Assembly: GCA_018433925.1 (NCBI GenBank)
Contig: JAHDQI010000019.1
Span: forward strand, 1-37,847
Direction of reading: 5' to 3'
DNA: 37,847 nucleotides
Source of the DNA: Phycisphaerae bacterium
GTDB taxonomy: Bacteria; Planctomycetota; Phycisphaerae; Sedimentisphaerales; Anaerohalosphaeraceae
The notes beneath the pieces are model-generated. The model made no database searches and was not told the origin of the DNA. It was given only the letters and a program-made list of their open reading frames with translations. Below, one piece after another: positions 1 through 7,880 of this stretch. The first letter of the stretch is position 1. Each line of letters begins with the position of its first letter. A program made the translations under genes and the position numbers.

Positions 1-1
1 A

Positions 2-217
2 GTCAATATTGGCTTCTACGGAGGTACACCTCAGGCATCCATGAATGGAAATGTCGCCGATTTTAACGTCAGCGGGGCGGTTGATCTGGAAGATTTTTCT
101 GAACTGGTTGAACGATGGCTACAGAATGGTTCCCTGGGCTTTCACGATTTAAACAGAGACGGCCGAATCGATCTGAAGGACTTCGAACGATGCAGCCGGG
201 AATGGATGCAAAATTAA
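2..217 (+). CDS. C-terminal end of a secreted dockerin-tailed protein (partial)
   Basis: An open frame enters from the left edge and stops at TAA 215-217, giving 71 residues. It begins NIGFYGGTPQASMNG, which resembles the end of the parallel beta-helix repeat proteins common in Phycisphaerae ('INxGAYGGTxxAS'). It then shows two EF-hand-like dockerin half-repeats: DFNVSGAVDLEDFSELVERWL and DLNRDGRIDLKDF. The Asp/Asn spacing fits Ca-binding loops. The fold of the missing N-terminal part is inferred. The protein is probably exported, with the tail acting as a binding module. It converges on the minus-strand pair at 344-1568, with a terminator region between. Confidence 0.75.
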   Translation, partial: VNIGFYGGTPQASMNGNVADFNVSGAVDLEDFSELVERWLQNGSLGFHDLNRDGRIDLKDFERCSREWMQN

Positions 218-274
218 TCATTGAGCTCATGAATCCATTCCCGGCATCTTCTGTATGTCTGAATTTTTACCCTT

Positions 275-298
275 GCCCGCTTTTTAGGGTGGGCTTTT
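275..298 (+). terminator. GC hairpin with T-run
   Basis: GCCCGC (275-280) pairs imperfectly with GGGTGGGC (287-294), including one G-T pair, and TTTT follows at 295-298. It lies 58 bp after the stop of the plus-strand partial gene, so it is a plausible intrinsic terminator for it. Confidence 0.45.
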
Positions 299-305
299 GC
301 ATCTA

Positions 306-328
306 AAACCAGCTTTCTCGGCTGGTTT
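306..328. terminator. Perfect 8-bp hairpin between convergent genes
   Basis: AAACCAGC (306-313) and GCTGGTTT (321-328) form a perfect 8-bp stem with a 7-nt loop. It has A residues on its left and T residues on its right, so it could stop transcription from both sides. It sits between the plus-strand partial gene and the minus-strand gene ending at 344. Confidence 0.55.
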
Positions 329-343
329 CCCTTTACAGAAACA

Positions 344-928
344 TCAAAGTGTTTTCCGCCTTCGCAGCCATCCGACCACCATCAGGCCTACGGTGCCGAG
401 CATAATCGCACCCGGTGTCGGAACGGCCGCAAGAGTCGGCTCCCCGAGTACTTTGTCGGAATCATAGTGGACGACCAGTTGAGAGGTCACGATGACCGCA
501 TCATCCCAGAGATCAAAAAGCCAGTCATATCCAAAATGGAGAGTGGCACCCACCTGAACGCCATTGAGCCAGTTGACATCGATATCTTCATAAAGATTGG
601 TTCCCGCATACAACTGACCAAGATCATGAAGATCGCCGTGTTTATCGGTAAATGTCAAGACGACTTCTTCGTCCCAGTCAGCGATACCGCAGGCCGTAAC
701 GACCAAGTCCACATCCAGAATCCCGCCGTTGGCCAGTGTCATCTCATAATCGGCGACGCCCCAGAACGGGTTGTCATGGGCCCAGGTGACTGTGTCCTGA
801 TAAGGGCCGATGATCGTGGTCAGCAGGTATTCATCGATTTCGACTTCATCAACCACATACACAGGCGCTGCCTGCAGGGCAAAAACCATCACAACGCTGA
901 ACATCAAGAACAAACAGATTCTTCTCAT
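344..928 (-). CDS. Exported protein with PEP-CTERM-like sorting tail
   Basis: This 194-aa protein has an N-terminal signal peptide (MRRICLFLMFSVVMVFALQA) and a beta-rich, acidic middle I cannot assign to a family. Its C-terminus reads VPTPGAIMLGTVGLMVVGW followed by LRRRK. That is the architecture of an exosortase substrate: a Pro-rich motif, a hydrophobic helix and a basic end, here with P-T-P-G-A in place of the classic P-E-P. I chose the ATG at 926-928 because GGAG lies 10 nt upstream. The frame extends to a TTG at 949, which lacks such support. It lies 61 bp after the 990-1568 gene and is probably co-transcribed with it. The exosortase at 10222-12216 is the obvious candidate processing enzyme, by inference. 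Confidence 0.8.
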   Translation of the reverse strand: MRRICLFLMFSVVMVFALQAAPVYVVDEVEIDEYLLTTIIGPYQDTVTWAHDNPFWGVADYEMTLANGGILDVDLVVTACGIADWDEEVVLTFTDKHGDLHDLGQLYAGTNLYEDIDVNWLNGVQVGATLHFGYDWLFDLWDDAVIVTSQLVVHYDSDKVLGEPTLAAVPTPGAIMLGTVGLMVVGWLRRRKTL

Positions 929-989
929 TTTCTTCACTCTCCATTTCAATTGTAAACCAGCTTGTTGTTTCTAACGATTCATTCGATTC

Positions 990-1568
990 TTAAAAAGATC
1001 CTCTCGTCCGAATCCATCCGACCACCATCAGGCCAAAGGTACCGAGCATGATCGCACCGGGCGCGGGAACCGCGGCCGTGACAACCTTGAAGGATACTCC
1101 GTTGTTGTAATAATGGCAGTCCGGATCGAATCCGAGAGCAATTCGTCCATCTGCACCCCATTCATTCAGCAGGGCCAACTGATCGGCGGTGAAGGTGACC
1201 ACCAGATCTTTGGTCGTATCCCATTCCGCCGGATCATCCCAATTGATCAGCAGGTCACCCTGACCGGCAAAAAAGTCACCATCGCCGGCTCCGTCCCAAT
1301 CCCGACTGAGTCCGAGTTCGGCATCGTCCAGAAGATGAACATACAAATTGTCATCCTCTGCTTTCCAGTTGTAGATGTCGGTAAAGGTCAGTACGGCTTC
1401 GGTAATCGGCGTCTCGGAGGTACTGAATTCGAGATCAATCCCCCATGTGTAAGCATAGTAGTGATCCAAATCGAAGATGTCCTGTTCCGGGGGCGTAAAC
1501 ACGGCATCCGCAAACAAAGAACCGCTTAAAATTAACACCGCTCCAATAATAAACATTCCCTTTTTCAT
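990..1568 (-). CDS. Exported protein with PEP-CTERM-like sorting tail
   Basis: This 192-aa protein has a signal peptide at 1-20 (ending SLFADA), a beta-sandwich-like body and a tail VPAPGAIMLGTFGLMVVGW with a following Arg-rich end. The tail is nearly identical to that of the next gene. The body carries YTWGIDLEF, ITEAVLTF, LYVHLLDD and, later, LALLNEWGADGRIALGFDPDCH. The same blocks, more diverged, occur in the protein at 34557-36365, where a LamG domain separates them. AGGACAGGATC directly precedes the ATG and supplies a Shine-Dalgarno. It is likely the first gene of a two-gene unit. It is probably anchored or processed at the cell surface by an exosortase, which is family knowledge plus inference. 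Confidence 0.82.
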   Translation of the reverse strand: MKKGMFIIGAVLILSGSLFADAVFTPPEQDIFDLDHYYAYTWGIDLEFSTSETPITEAVLTFTDIYNWKAEDDNLYVHLLDDAELGLSRDWDGAGDGDFFAGQGDLLINWDDPAEWDTTKDLVVTFTADQLALLNEWGADGRIALGFDPDCHYYNNGVSFKVVTAAVPAPGAIMLGTFGLMVVGWIRTRGSF

Positions 1569-2025
1569 GATCCTGTCCTTTCCAATAAAAAAGCCACTCC
1601 TTTTGTTCTATAACTTCTGCCTCTACAAGAGGATAAAATCATCGCCCGGCGATTCGCAAACAGATCGAGCGCCGCAGCAAACAGAAATATGGGGAGAATA
1701 TAGAAAGGAAACAGGAAACAGAAGAGTCCCTCAATTTGCAGAGACTGTGCCCGCAAACGTTTTCTCTCCCGCCGGTTTTCTTCGTTTTCTCCGCCTCTAT
1801 TTACAACCTAAGTTAGCGCACTTATAGCGGTAAATAGCGTTCTTAATGTATCAGATTGGTCTGAATTAGTCAAATAAAATTACTGTTTTTAAAATTTTTT
1901 AGATTTTTTTATATCGTTGTATCTATTCTATGTTATTGATATATTTGATTAATTATATCTTGTATACATGTAAATTTTTTTCTTTTTTGTTTCTTCTTTT
2001 ATGCACTTTTTTAAGCTCTTTATTT
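1569..2025. other. Gene-free spacer, very AT-rich from about 1840
   Basis: There is no convincing gene here. The part next to 1568 should hold the promoter of the two-gene PEP-CTERM unit, but I see no good -35/-10 pair. A 7-bp tandem (GGAAACA twice) lies near 1706-1720. Positions 1840-2025 are strongly AT-rich with long T-runs and follow the stop of the TPR gene, so transcription of the large cluster may end here. I see no clear hairpin terminator. Confidence 0.5.
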
Positions 2026-5000
2026 TCAATCTCTTACGTATTTATTTAATTCGATTAGTTGCTCTGAAGATAATACCGGCTGCTGAAGATTCCACTTTTG
2101 TACCTGATCAAAGAGTTTGACGGCCTCAGTATTTTTCCCTAATCGCAAGAGCGTTTTTGCCAAACGAAAACCGGTTCCGATTCTGTTTGACGAATTTGGC
2201 GGATAAAGTGTCATCGCCTTTTCGAAATCCTCTTTGGCTTTTTCATACCTTTCGGCCAATAGATATATCTCCCCCCGTGTGTCCAGCAAATCCGAATTTT
2301 CCGGCTGGATATTCAGTCCCCTATTGGCCCATTGCAATGCCTCCTCCGTATTTTTGTTCTCATGCGCCACAATCCAAGCCAGATTATTCATGGCAATTAC
2401 CCGCAGGGAATCTTCTGCGGCGGGCTCGGCAGTGGAATGGAGTGCTTTGCGATACCTCCGTTCGGCGGCCTGATAGGACTGTTGATAATGTTCCAGCCGT
2501 CCCAATGATACATTCAAGTGGGGGTGATCAGGATATTTTTCAAGCAGGAACAGCAATCCATTACGTGCCGTCTGTCGTGCCTTTGTGTCCTCATCCATTC
2601 CAAGCTGTAAACACAAATCCGCAAGGACCGGCATCTGCTGGGGCGAATCAATCCCTTTTTGCTGAAACAGAGTCTCCAGCGAAGCCCATTGCTGATCCCG
2701 AATTAAAAGACCCGCCCATCGCTGGAGAGTTCCGGCTGAATCCCGACCCTGCCCATCCAGCGTTTCATAAAGCTGCCGCGCCTGTTCCTTTTGGCCCTTC
2801 TGATACAGGGCCATCATATACACCTGCTGTAGAGGAATTGACGCCTCTTGCCCCCGTCTTTGAATGGCCTGGCTCAGAAAATCCGCCGCCGCATCGGCCT
2901 GGCCGGTGTGTAGATACGTTTCGCCAAGGATCGCCGCAATCCGGTCATCCTCAGGATACCGCTGATGGAGGTCTTCAAGAGTCGGAATAGCCAGGTTTCT
3001 TGAACGGATGCTTTCAATCTGTGCCTTCAGCAGGATCAAGGCCTTGCTGTCCGGAAAATAACCCAGCCCCTGAAGCACATAATCCATCGCTCGGCCGGCC
3101 TGTCCTTTTCGATAAGACCAGTCCCCCAACAGCACCCAGGCCGTTTCCATACGCGGATATTCGGCGACCAGCGAAGCCAGCAAGTCTTCGGCCTGTTCCG
3201 TGGACGCAGAGGTGTTCTCTCGCAGCAGAGATTGGGCCTTCAGCAAGCGCAGTTCAGGATCACGGGGCTGTTCAGCGAGGGCCTTTTCGAGTACCGCAGC
3301 GGTTTTCGTATTTTTCGGGTCGCGCGAAAAAATCACGGCCGCCTTTTTTAAAACAACGAAATCATCCGGGTTCGCCGCCAGGGCCTCCTCCATTATTTGG
3401 CCGGCCAGGTCCGGCCTGCCCATATACAGATACAGGTCGCCGGCCAGCAGCAGATGGTCCTGACTGCGGTCGGTCCGCTCGAGCATCTGATTTAGATCCG
3501 CCTGGGCTCCCTGCGGATCACGGAGTTTGATCCGGGTCATTGCGCGCAGCGTATAAAGCTTGGGATCCTCAAATCGGGAGACGGCCTGATCACAAATTCG
3601 AATCGCCAGTTCCGGCTGCTTTCTTCGAATTGCCAATTCCACCTTCGCGGCAATTGCCGGCATCGATTCGGGATTGTCGGCAAGCAATTGGTCAATTAAC
3701 TGCTCGGCCTCATCCAGGTGATCCTGATATAGGCGAATGAGAGCCAGTGACAGTTTGAGATTCTGATCTTCCGGAGACTGCGCCATCATTTCCCGGAGGA
3801 TTTCCGAAGCCGATCCGAGTTTGCCCTGCCGCAATAAATGACGCGCTTCCAGCCGGGAAAGGCGAGGGTCACGAAGGCCCCGCCGCGATACCAATTCAAT
3901 TACGTTCTCCGCCTGCCGATACTCTTCCGCGCGATACATGGCCCCCACGGCCGAGACCACCAGATCCATGTTCTCGGGGTCTCGCGCCAGCGCATCCTGA
4001 TATTCGGCGATAGCCAGTCGCAGATTGCCTGCGGCCTCATGGCTGGAAGCCAGCAGAATTCGGCTGGCCAGGTCTTCCGGATAATCGCGCAAAATCCCCT
4101 CTAAAAGAGAAATCACCTGCGGGTACTCTCTGCTCATATCGCCTCGTTCATACAACAGACGGGCCTGCTCATATCTCCATTGTCGTCCCTGCTGCCCTTC
4201 GAGCGTTCGGATTTCCTCAATCCACTCCTGCAGTTTCCGCTGCGATTCTGTCTTTCGGGTTAACTCCAAAAGACGCCTTCTGACAGGAATATCCTGCGGC
4301 TCTTCCCTTGCCAACGCGGTCAGTTCTTCTATCGCCGCTTCTTTTTGTTCTGCCAGTACATACAGCTCGGCTTTCCAGAGCCGCAGTGTTTTTTGGGTTT
4401 GGGGAATATCGGCCTGCTCAATCCATTGTTCGAGTCGATTAAGGCAGGGCTGTATTTGCTGATTCTGGACATCCAGGAGAATCCGTTTTTTTACCGGCTC
4501 GAGCGAATTCGGGGCCTCTTGAATCGCCTGGTCAAGAACCTCAGCGGCCTGTTGGGTCTGTCCGAGGGCGGCCAGCAAATCCGCCCGGAGCAACCGAGTC
4601 TGCAACGGATCGGCCTTCTGCTGTTCGAGTTGAGTTAATTGCTGAGCAGCCTGCTCAACCTGCCCCTGTCGGATCGCCGCCTGAATCTGGAGGGCCTGAA
4701 TCGAAGGATCCTCCGGATGAAGATCGCGAAGGCGGCCCATCAAAGAAAGCCATTCTTCATCCTCCGGGGAGATTTGGGCCGACTGGGCCTGCTGCATTTT
4801 GATTTCCAGCAACAGTTTCTGCATTGCCGGATCATCAGGCCGCAGTCGAAGGGCCTGCCTGGCATGATCCATCGCCTCAGCCCACCGGCCGGCCTCCGCA
4901 GACCAACGGGCCAGCAGAGAATGGCCCTGCTGGAGATCCGGCTGACGCATCAGCAGAGAACGAATCTGCTGAATCGCGGCCATTCGGTCTCCCATTCGTT

Positions 5001-6186
5001 CAAGCGCCTGGGCCAGTTTGATCTGAATGTTGAAATTTTGATTGGGGGAGGCAGCGACTTTTCTCCAGGCCGCGATCGCATCCGGCCAATGGCCCTGTGC
5101 TTCGGCAAGCAACCCTTCGAGATAAGTTAAGACTTCCTGGCGTTCCTGCCGGTCAGCCAGGGTCTGAATACACTGGCGAGCTTGCTGCCACCGGCCGGCC
5201 TGAATATACAGTTCGGCGGCCACACTGAGAAAATCGTAGGGGTCCGGCCCCATGGCCGCAAGCCCCTTTTCGGCAACCCAGGCCATCTCTTCTTCCGATC
5301 CGCTTTGAAGGGCCCATTGTGCCCACAGCGTCCAAAGCAGCAAATCCCCGGCATCCTCTTCCGCCAATGCCTCCAGCCAGGTCCGGGCCTCTTCCATCCG
5401 GTTCGAAAGCAAACAGACCGATGCGAACTGCGTTTTCTGTTCCCGTGTGGTCAGGCCCAGCGACAACGCCCGCTGACTGTCCGACTGCGCTATTTGGGGC
5501 TGCTGATTTTGGATCGCATAACGAGCCCGATACAAATAGGCCAGCGGATTGTCCGGGGCTGCTTCCACCGCCCGGGTGAGCCACTCGAGAGGGGTCTTTT
5601 CGGACGTTTCAGGACTCTTTTCAGCCGCCTGGGCCAGGAGCAGGTACGCCTGGAGAAAATCCGGCTCCTGCTCGATTAACGTCTTCAGGCGGCTGACGGC
5701 CTGTTGGGTCTGATGCTGCTGCATCTGGGCCCGGGCCGCAAAACAGACGATCTGCGGGTCAAACTTGTTTTTCAGATAGGCCTCCGCATTCCGCTCGGCT
5801 TCGAGTGGATCTCCGGACAGATACAGTTCAATGAGCCTCTTTCGGGCCTGCTCATTTTCCTCGATTCGCAAAACCTGATGATAGGACCGGAGGGCCTGTT
5901 CGACATGTTCTTTTTTGAGCGGCCTGCGATTCAACTGCGCATCGGCATACTTTAATAACATCTCCACATCCTGATCCGGCATGATGGCCGCCAGGTACTG
6001 TCCGAGAAAATCGGCCGCCCTGTCCCACTGTTCGGCTTCGTAGGCCTCCTGTCCCAGCCGCAGTCCCCGATCCGCCCGCAACTGCTTGTTCCAGTACCAC
6101 AGGCCCGTAACCGTAACGGCGACGGCAACGACTCCAAGGAAACATACGATCAAAAAATTCCAGTTGATGCGTCCCGACCGATTCAT
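2026..6186 (-). CDS. Giant membrane-anchored TPR-repeat protein of the EPS/exosortase cluster
   Basis: This 1386-aa protein has a short basic N-terminus, one membrane segment (about residues 9-31, WNFLIVCFLGVVAVAVTVTG) and then almost continuous tetratricopeptide repeats to the C-terminus. Clear units include AEAYLKNKFDPQIVCFAARA, MDHARQALRLRPDD and ALQWANRGLNIQPENSD. TPR proteins of this kind accompany exosortase/EPS loci (the PEP-CTERM-system TPR family) and are thought to scaffold export or assembly. Most family members are lipoproteins, but here the anchor looks like a transmembrane helix and I see no lipobox. The ATG at 6184-6186 is chosen because AAAGGA lies 9 nt upstream. An upstream in-frame ATG at 6219 adds 11 residues. 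It is the last gene of the cluster. The repeat domain should face the periplasm. Confidence 0.85.
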   Translation of the reverse strand: MNRSGRINWNFLIVCFLGVVAVAVTVTGLWYWNKQLRADRGLRLGQEAYEAEQWDRAADFLGQYLAAIMPDQDVEMLLKYADAQLNRRPLKKEHVEQALRSYHQVLRIEENEQARKRLIELYLSGDPLEAERNAEAYLKNKFDPQIVCFAARAQMQQHQTQQAVSRLKTLIEQEPDFLQAYLLLAQAAEKSPETSEKTPLEWLTRAVEAAPDNPLAYLYRARYAIQNQQPQIAQSDSQRALSLGLTTREQKTQFASVCLLSNRMEEARTWLEALAEEDAGDLLLWTLWAQWALQSGSEEEMAWVAEKGLAAMGPDPYDFLSVAAELYIQAGRWQQARQCIQTLADRQERQEVLTYLEGLLAEAQGHWPDAIAAWRKVAASPNQNFNIQIKLAQALERMGDRMAAIQQIRSLLMRQPDLQQGHSLLARWSAEAGRWAEAMDHARQALRLRPDDPAMQKLLLEIKMQQAQSAQISPEDEEWLSLMGRLRDLHPEDPSIQALQIQAAIRQGQVEQAAQQLTQLEQQKADPLQTRLLRADLLAALGQTQQAAEVLDQAIQEAPNSLEPVKKRILLDVQNQQIQPCLNRLEQWIEQADIPQTQKTLRLWKAELYVLAEQKEAAIEELTALAREEPQDIPVRRRLLELTRKTESQRKLQEWIEEIRTLEGQQGRQWRYEQARLLYERGDMSREYPQVISLLEGILRDYPEDLASRILLASSHEAAGNLRLAIAEYQDALARDPENMDLVVSAVGAMYRAEEYRQAENVIELVSRRGLRDPRLSRLEARHLLRQGKLGSASEILREMMAQSPEDQNLKLSLALIRLYQDHLDEAEQLIDQLLADNPESMPAIAAKVELAIRRKQPELAIRICDQAVSRFEDPKLYTLRAMTRIKLRDPQGAQADLNQMLERTDRSQDHLLLAGDLYLYMGRPDLAGQIMEEALAANPDDFVVLKKAAVIFSRDPKNTKTAAVLEKALAEQPRDPELRLLKAQSLLRENTSASTEQAEDLLASLVAEYPRMETAWVLLGDWSYRKGQAGRAMDYVLQGLGYFPDSKALILLKAQIESIRSRNLAIPTLEDLHQRYPEDDRIAAILGETYLHTGQADAAADFLSQAIQRRGQEASIPLQQVYMMALYQKGQKEQARQLYETLDGQGRDSAGTLQRWAGLLIRDQQWASLETLFQQKGIDSPQQMPVLADLCLQLGMDEDTKARQTARNGLLFLLEKYPDHPHLNVSLGRLEHYQQSYQAAERRYRKALHSTAEPAAEDSLRVIAMNNLAWIVAHENKNTEEALQWANRGLNIQPENSDLLDTRGEIYLLAERYEKAKEDFEKAMTLYPPNSSNRIGTGFRLAKTLLRLGKNTEAVKLFDQVQKWNLQQPVLSSEQLIELNKYVRD

Positions 6187-6239
6187 GAAAACATGTCCTT
6201 TCCGTTTATGTCTGATCATCCATGCAGCATGTGTCGATT

Positions 6240-7865
6240 TTATCCGAACTGATCCAGAAATTTACCGATCAGCATCCGGGCAGTAGAAAAACAAATCCAG
6301 GCATCCGTCCGGAAGGACATCTGTCTGACGTAGATCGTATCGTATCGAATCCATTCCTGAAAATCCATCGAGGCCTCCCGCGTGCGGCAGACCTGCCAGA
6401 GGCCCGTAATCCCCGGCCGGACCGAAAGCCGGGCATCCCTCCAGGCGGGACAAAATTCATTTTCGCTTTCCGGCGAGGGACGCGGACCGACAATACTCAT
6501 TTGCCCGGCCAGTACATTAAAAAACTGCGGCAGCTCATCAATACACGTGTCGCGAAGGAATTTCCCGATAGGACTGACCCGGGGGTCATCCTCCATTTTA
6601 AACTGGGGGCCGTCTACCTGGCTGGCAAAGCGGAGCTGTTCCTGCAGGGACTCGGCCTGTTCCATCATGGTTCGAAACTTCAGGCAGCCGAACTCCTTTC
6701 CGTGCAGGCCCTGTCTGCGAGCCCGGTAAAAAACAGGACCCGACGAAGTTAATTTGACCGCGAGCGCAATAAAAGGAAAAAAGGGAACAAAAAAGATCAG
6801 AATGCAGAAAGAGACGAGTATGTCCAGCATCCGTTTAAAAAATCGCGGGTATGAAAAAGCCGGCCAGTTTCGAAACACGGATTCTTCCCGGCTTTCAGTC
6901 TCCCAGTTTGCCGTCTGCAGCGGGAGTTCTGTATCCTGAACCGTCTGCGCTGAAGCGATCAAAACACGGCGCTGGATTCGGCTGTCCGGGGCAATCGCCA
7001 CTGCGGGTCCGGCAAGTACCCTGCGAACTACCGAGCCGGCCCCGATTGAGGCCCCGTCACACAAAACGGCCGGAGCCGTGATGACGGTCTCGGGTTCGAT
7101 CCTGACATTTCGGCCCGTGTGAATGGTTCCCTGTATCCGAACGGAGGGATCGCAAACAAGCCCGTTTCGGCTGCCGCCGGCCGGCCAGGTCCGGCTGAAT
7201 TCAAGCAGTTGATTGTGCCCGGCGGGCGTGAACAGGTCCAGCCGCCGTCCACCGACGCGAACAAAGCGGCAGACCACCCCGTTTTTTTGACAACAATCCA
7301 CAAAGGCGGGAAATGAACTCCAGGCTTGTTCGGGCAGTCGTTGACAAATCTCAGACTTGCAGAAAAGATGATCCGGCCAGTCGTCGGACGGCTCATCGGG
7401 TTCGGCGGTGGATTCATACTGCCTGCGAAAACCGATGATCTGATTTCGCATGACCGTCACCTGCTCACGAGCGTAATCCAGTTCGGGATCGACGCATACC
7501 GCCAGCACATCCCAGGCAAATGAAGAAAAGACCGAATTCAGGTGATCCGAATTGAGTCCGGTTAAAATGCCGGCATTGGACAGGACCAGATCAGCCGGGT
7601 CAGAGGCCTGGGGCACCGATTGAAACAGGGAGGATATCCTGTCTGCGGGATAGAGATAAACAGACGGATCTTCCCGCAGATCAGTCAGATTCCATGCCTC
7701 CGATGCGCAAATCCGACAACACGAAGCCTCCAGCGGATAATACCTTTTAACCATCTCCAGAAGAATTCGATTGGCCGGAAAAGAAGACAGCCAGAATCGA
7801 GCCTGTTCGGACCCCGAATCAAAGCCGGTGTGCGGATAAAAAATAAGATAAGGCAGTAATTTCAT
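6240..7865 (-). CDS. Polyprenyl-phosphate sugar phosphotransferase fused to an NTase-like/LbH N-terminus
   Basis: The last ~200 of 541 residues are a bacterial sugar transferase (WcaJ/PssY-type phosphoglycosyltransferase). It has a membrane segment after FKRMLDILVSF, then SSGPVFYRARRQG, FGCLKFRTM, the catalytic Asp-Glu in IDELPQFFNVLAGQMS, VGPRP and RPGITGLWQV. It would move a sugar-1-phosphate from UDP-sugar to undecaprenyl phosphate to start the glycan. The usual multi-helix N-terminal region is missing. Instead residues 1-~225 look like a very degenerate nucleotidyltransferase (note LDLFTPAGHNQLLEF) and ~236-305 show hexapeptide LbH repeats (VRIQGTIHTGRNVRIEPETV). I took the ATG at 7863-7865; a GTG two codons upstream is also possible, and neither has a strong Shine-Dalgarno. 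It follows the BY-kinase gene by 15 bp. Confidence 0.88.
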   Translation of the reverse strand: MKLLPYLIFYPHTGFDSGSEQARFWLSSFPANRILLEMVKRYYPLEASCCRICASEAWNLTDLREDPSVYLYPADRISSLFQSVPQASDPADLVLSNAGILTGLNSDHLNSVFSSFAWDVLAVCVDPELDYAREQVTVMRNQIIGFRRQYESTAEPDEPSDDWPDHLFCKSEICQRLPEQAWSSFPAFVDCCQKNGVVCRFVRVGGRRLDLFTPAGHNQLLEFSRTWPAGGSRNGLVCDPSVRIQGTIHTGRNVRIEPETVITAPAVLCDGASIGAGSVVRRVLAGPAVAIAPDSRIQRRVLIASAQTVQDTELPLQTANWETESREESVFRNWPAFSYPRFFKRMLDILVSFCILIFFVPFFPFIALAVKLTSSGPVFYRARRQGLHGKEFGCLKFRTMMEQAESLQEQLRFASQVDGPQFKMEDDPRVSPIGKFLRDTCIDELPQFFNVLAGQMSIVGPRPSPESENEFCPAWRDARLSVRPGITGLWQVCRTREASMDFQEWIRYDTIYVRQMSFRTDAWICFSTARMLIGKFLDQFG

Positions 7866-7880
7866 GGCCACAAGCGGTGT

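Noticed and set aside
467-1529. Plus-strand frames opposite the two PEP-CTERM-like genes
   Set aside because: The minus-strand readings have signal peptides, Shine-Dalgarno sequences and matching sorting tails; the plus frames have none.
2157-2990. Long plus-strand frame opposite the TPR gene (and several similar ones to 5679)
   Set aside because: These are antisense shadows of a GC-biased TPR gene; they are Pro/Arg-rich with no recognisable domain.
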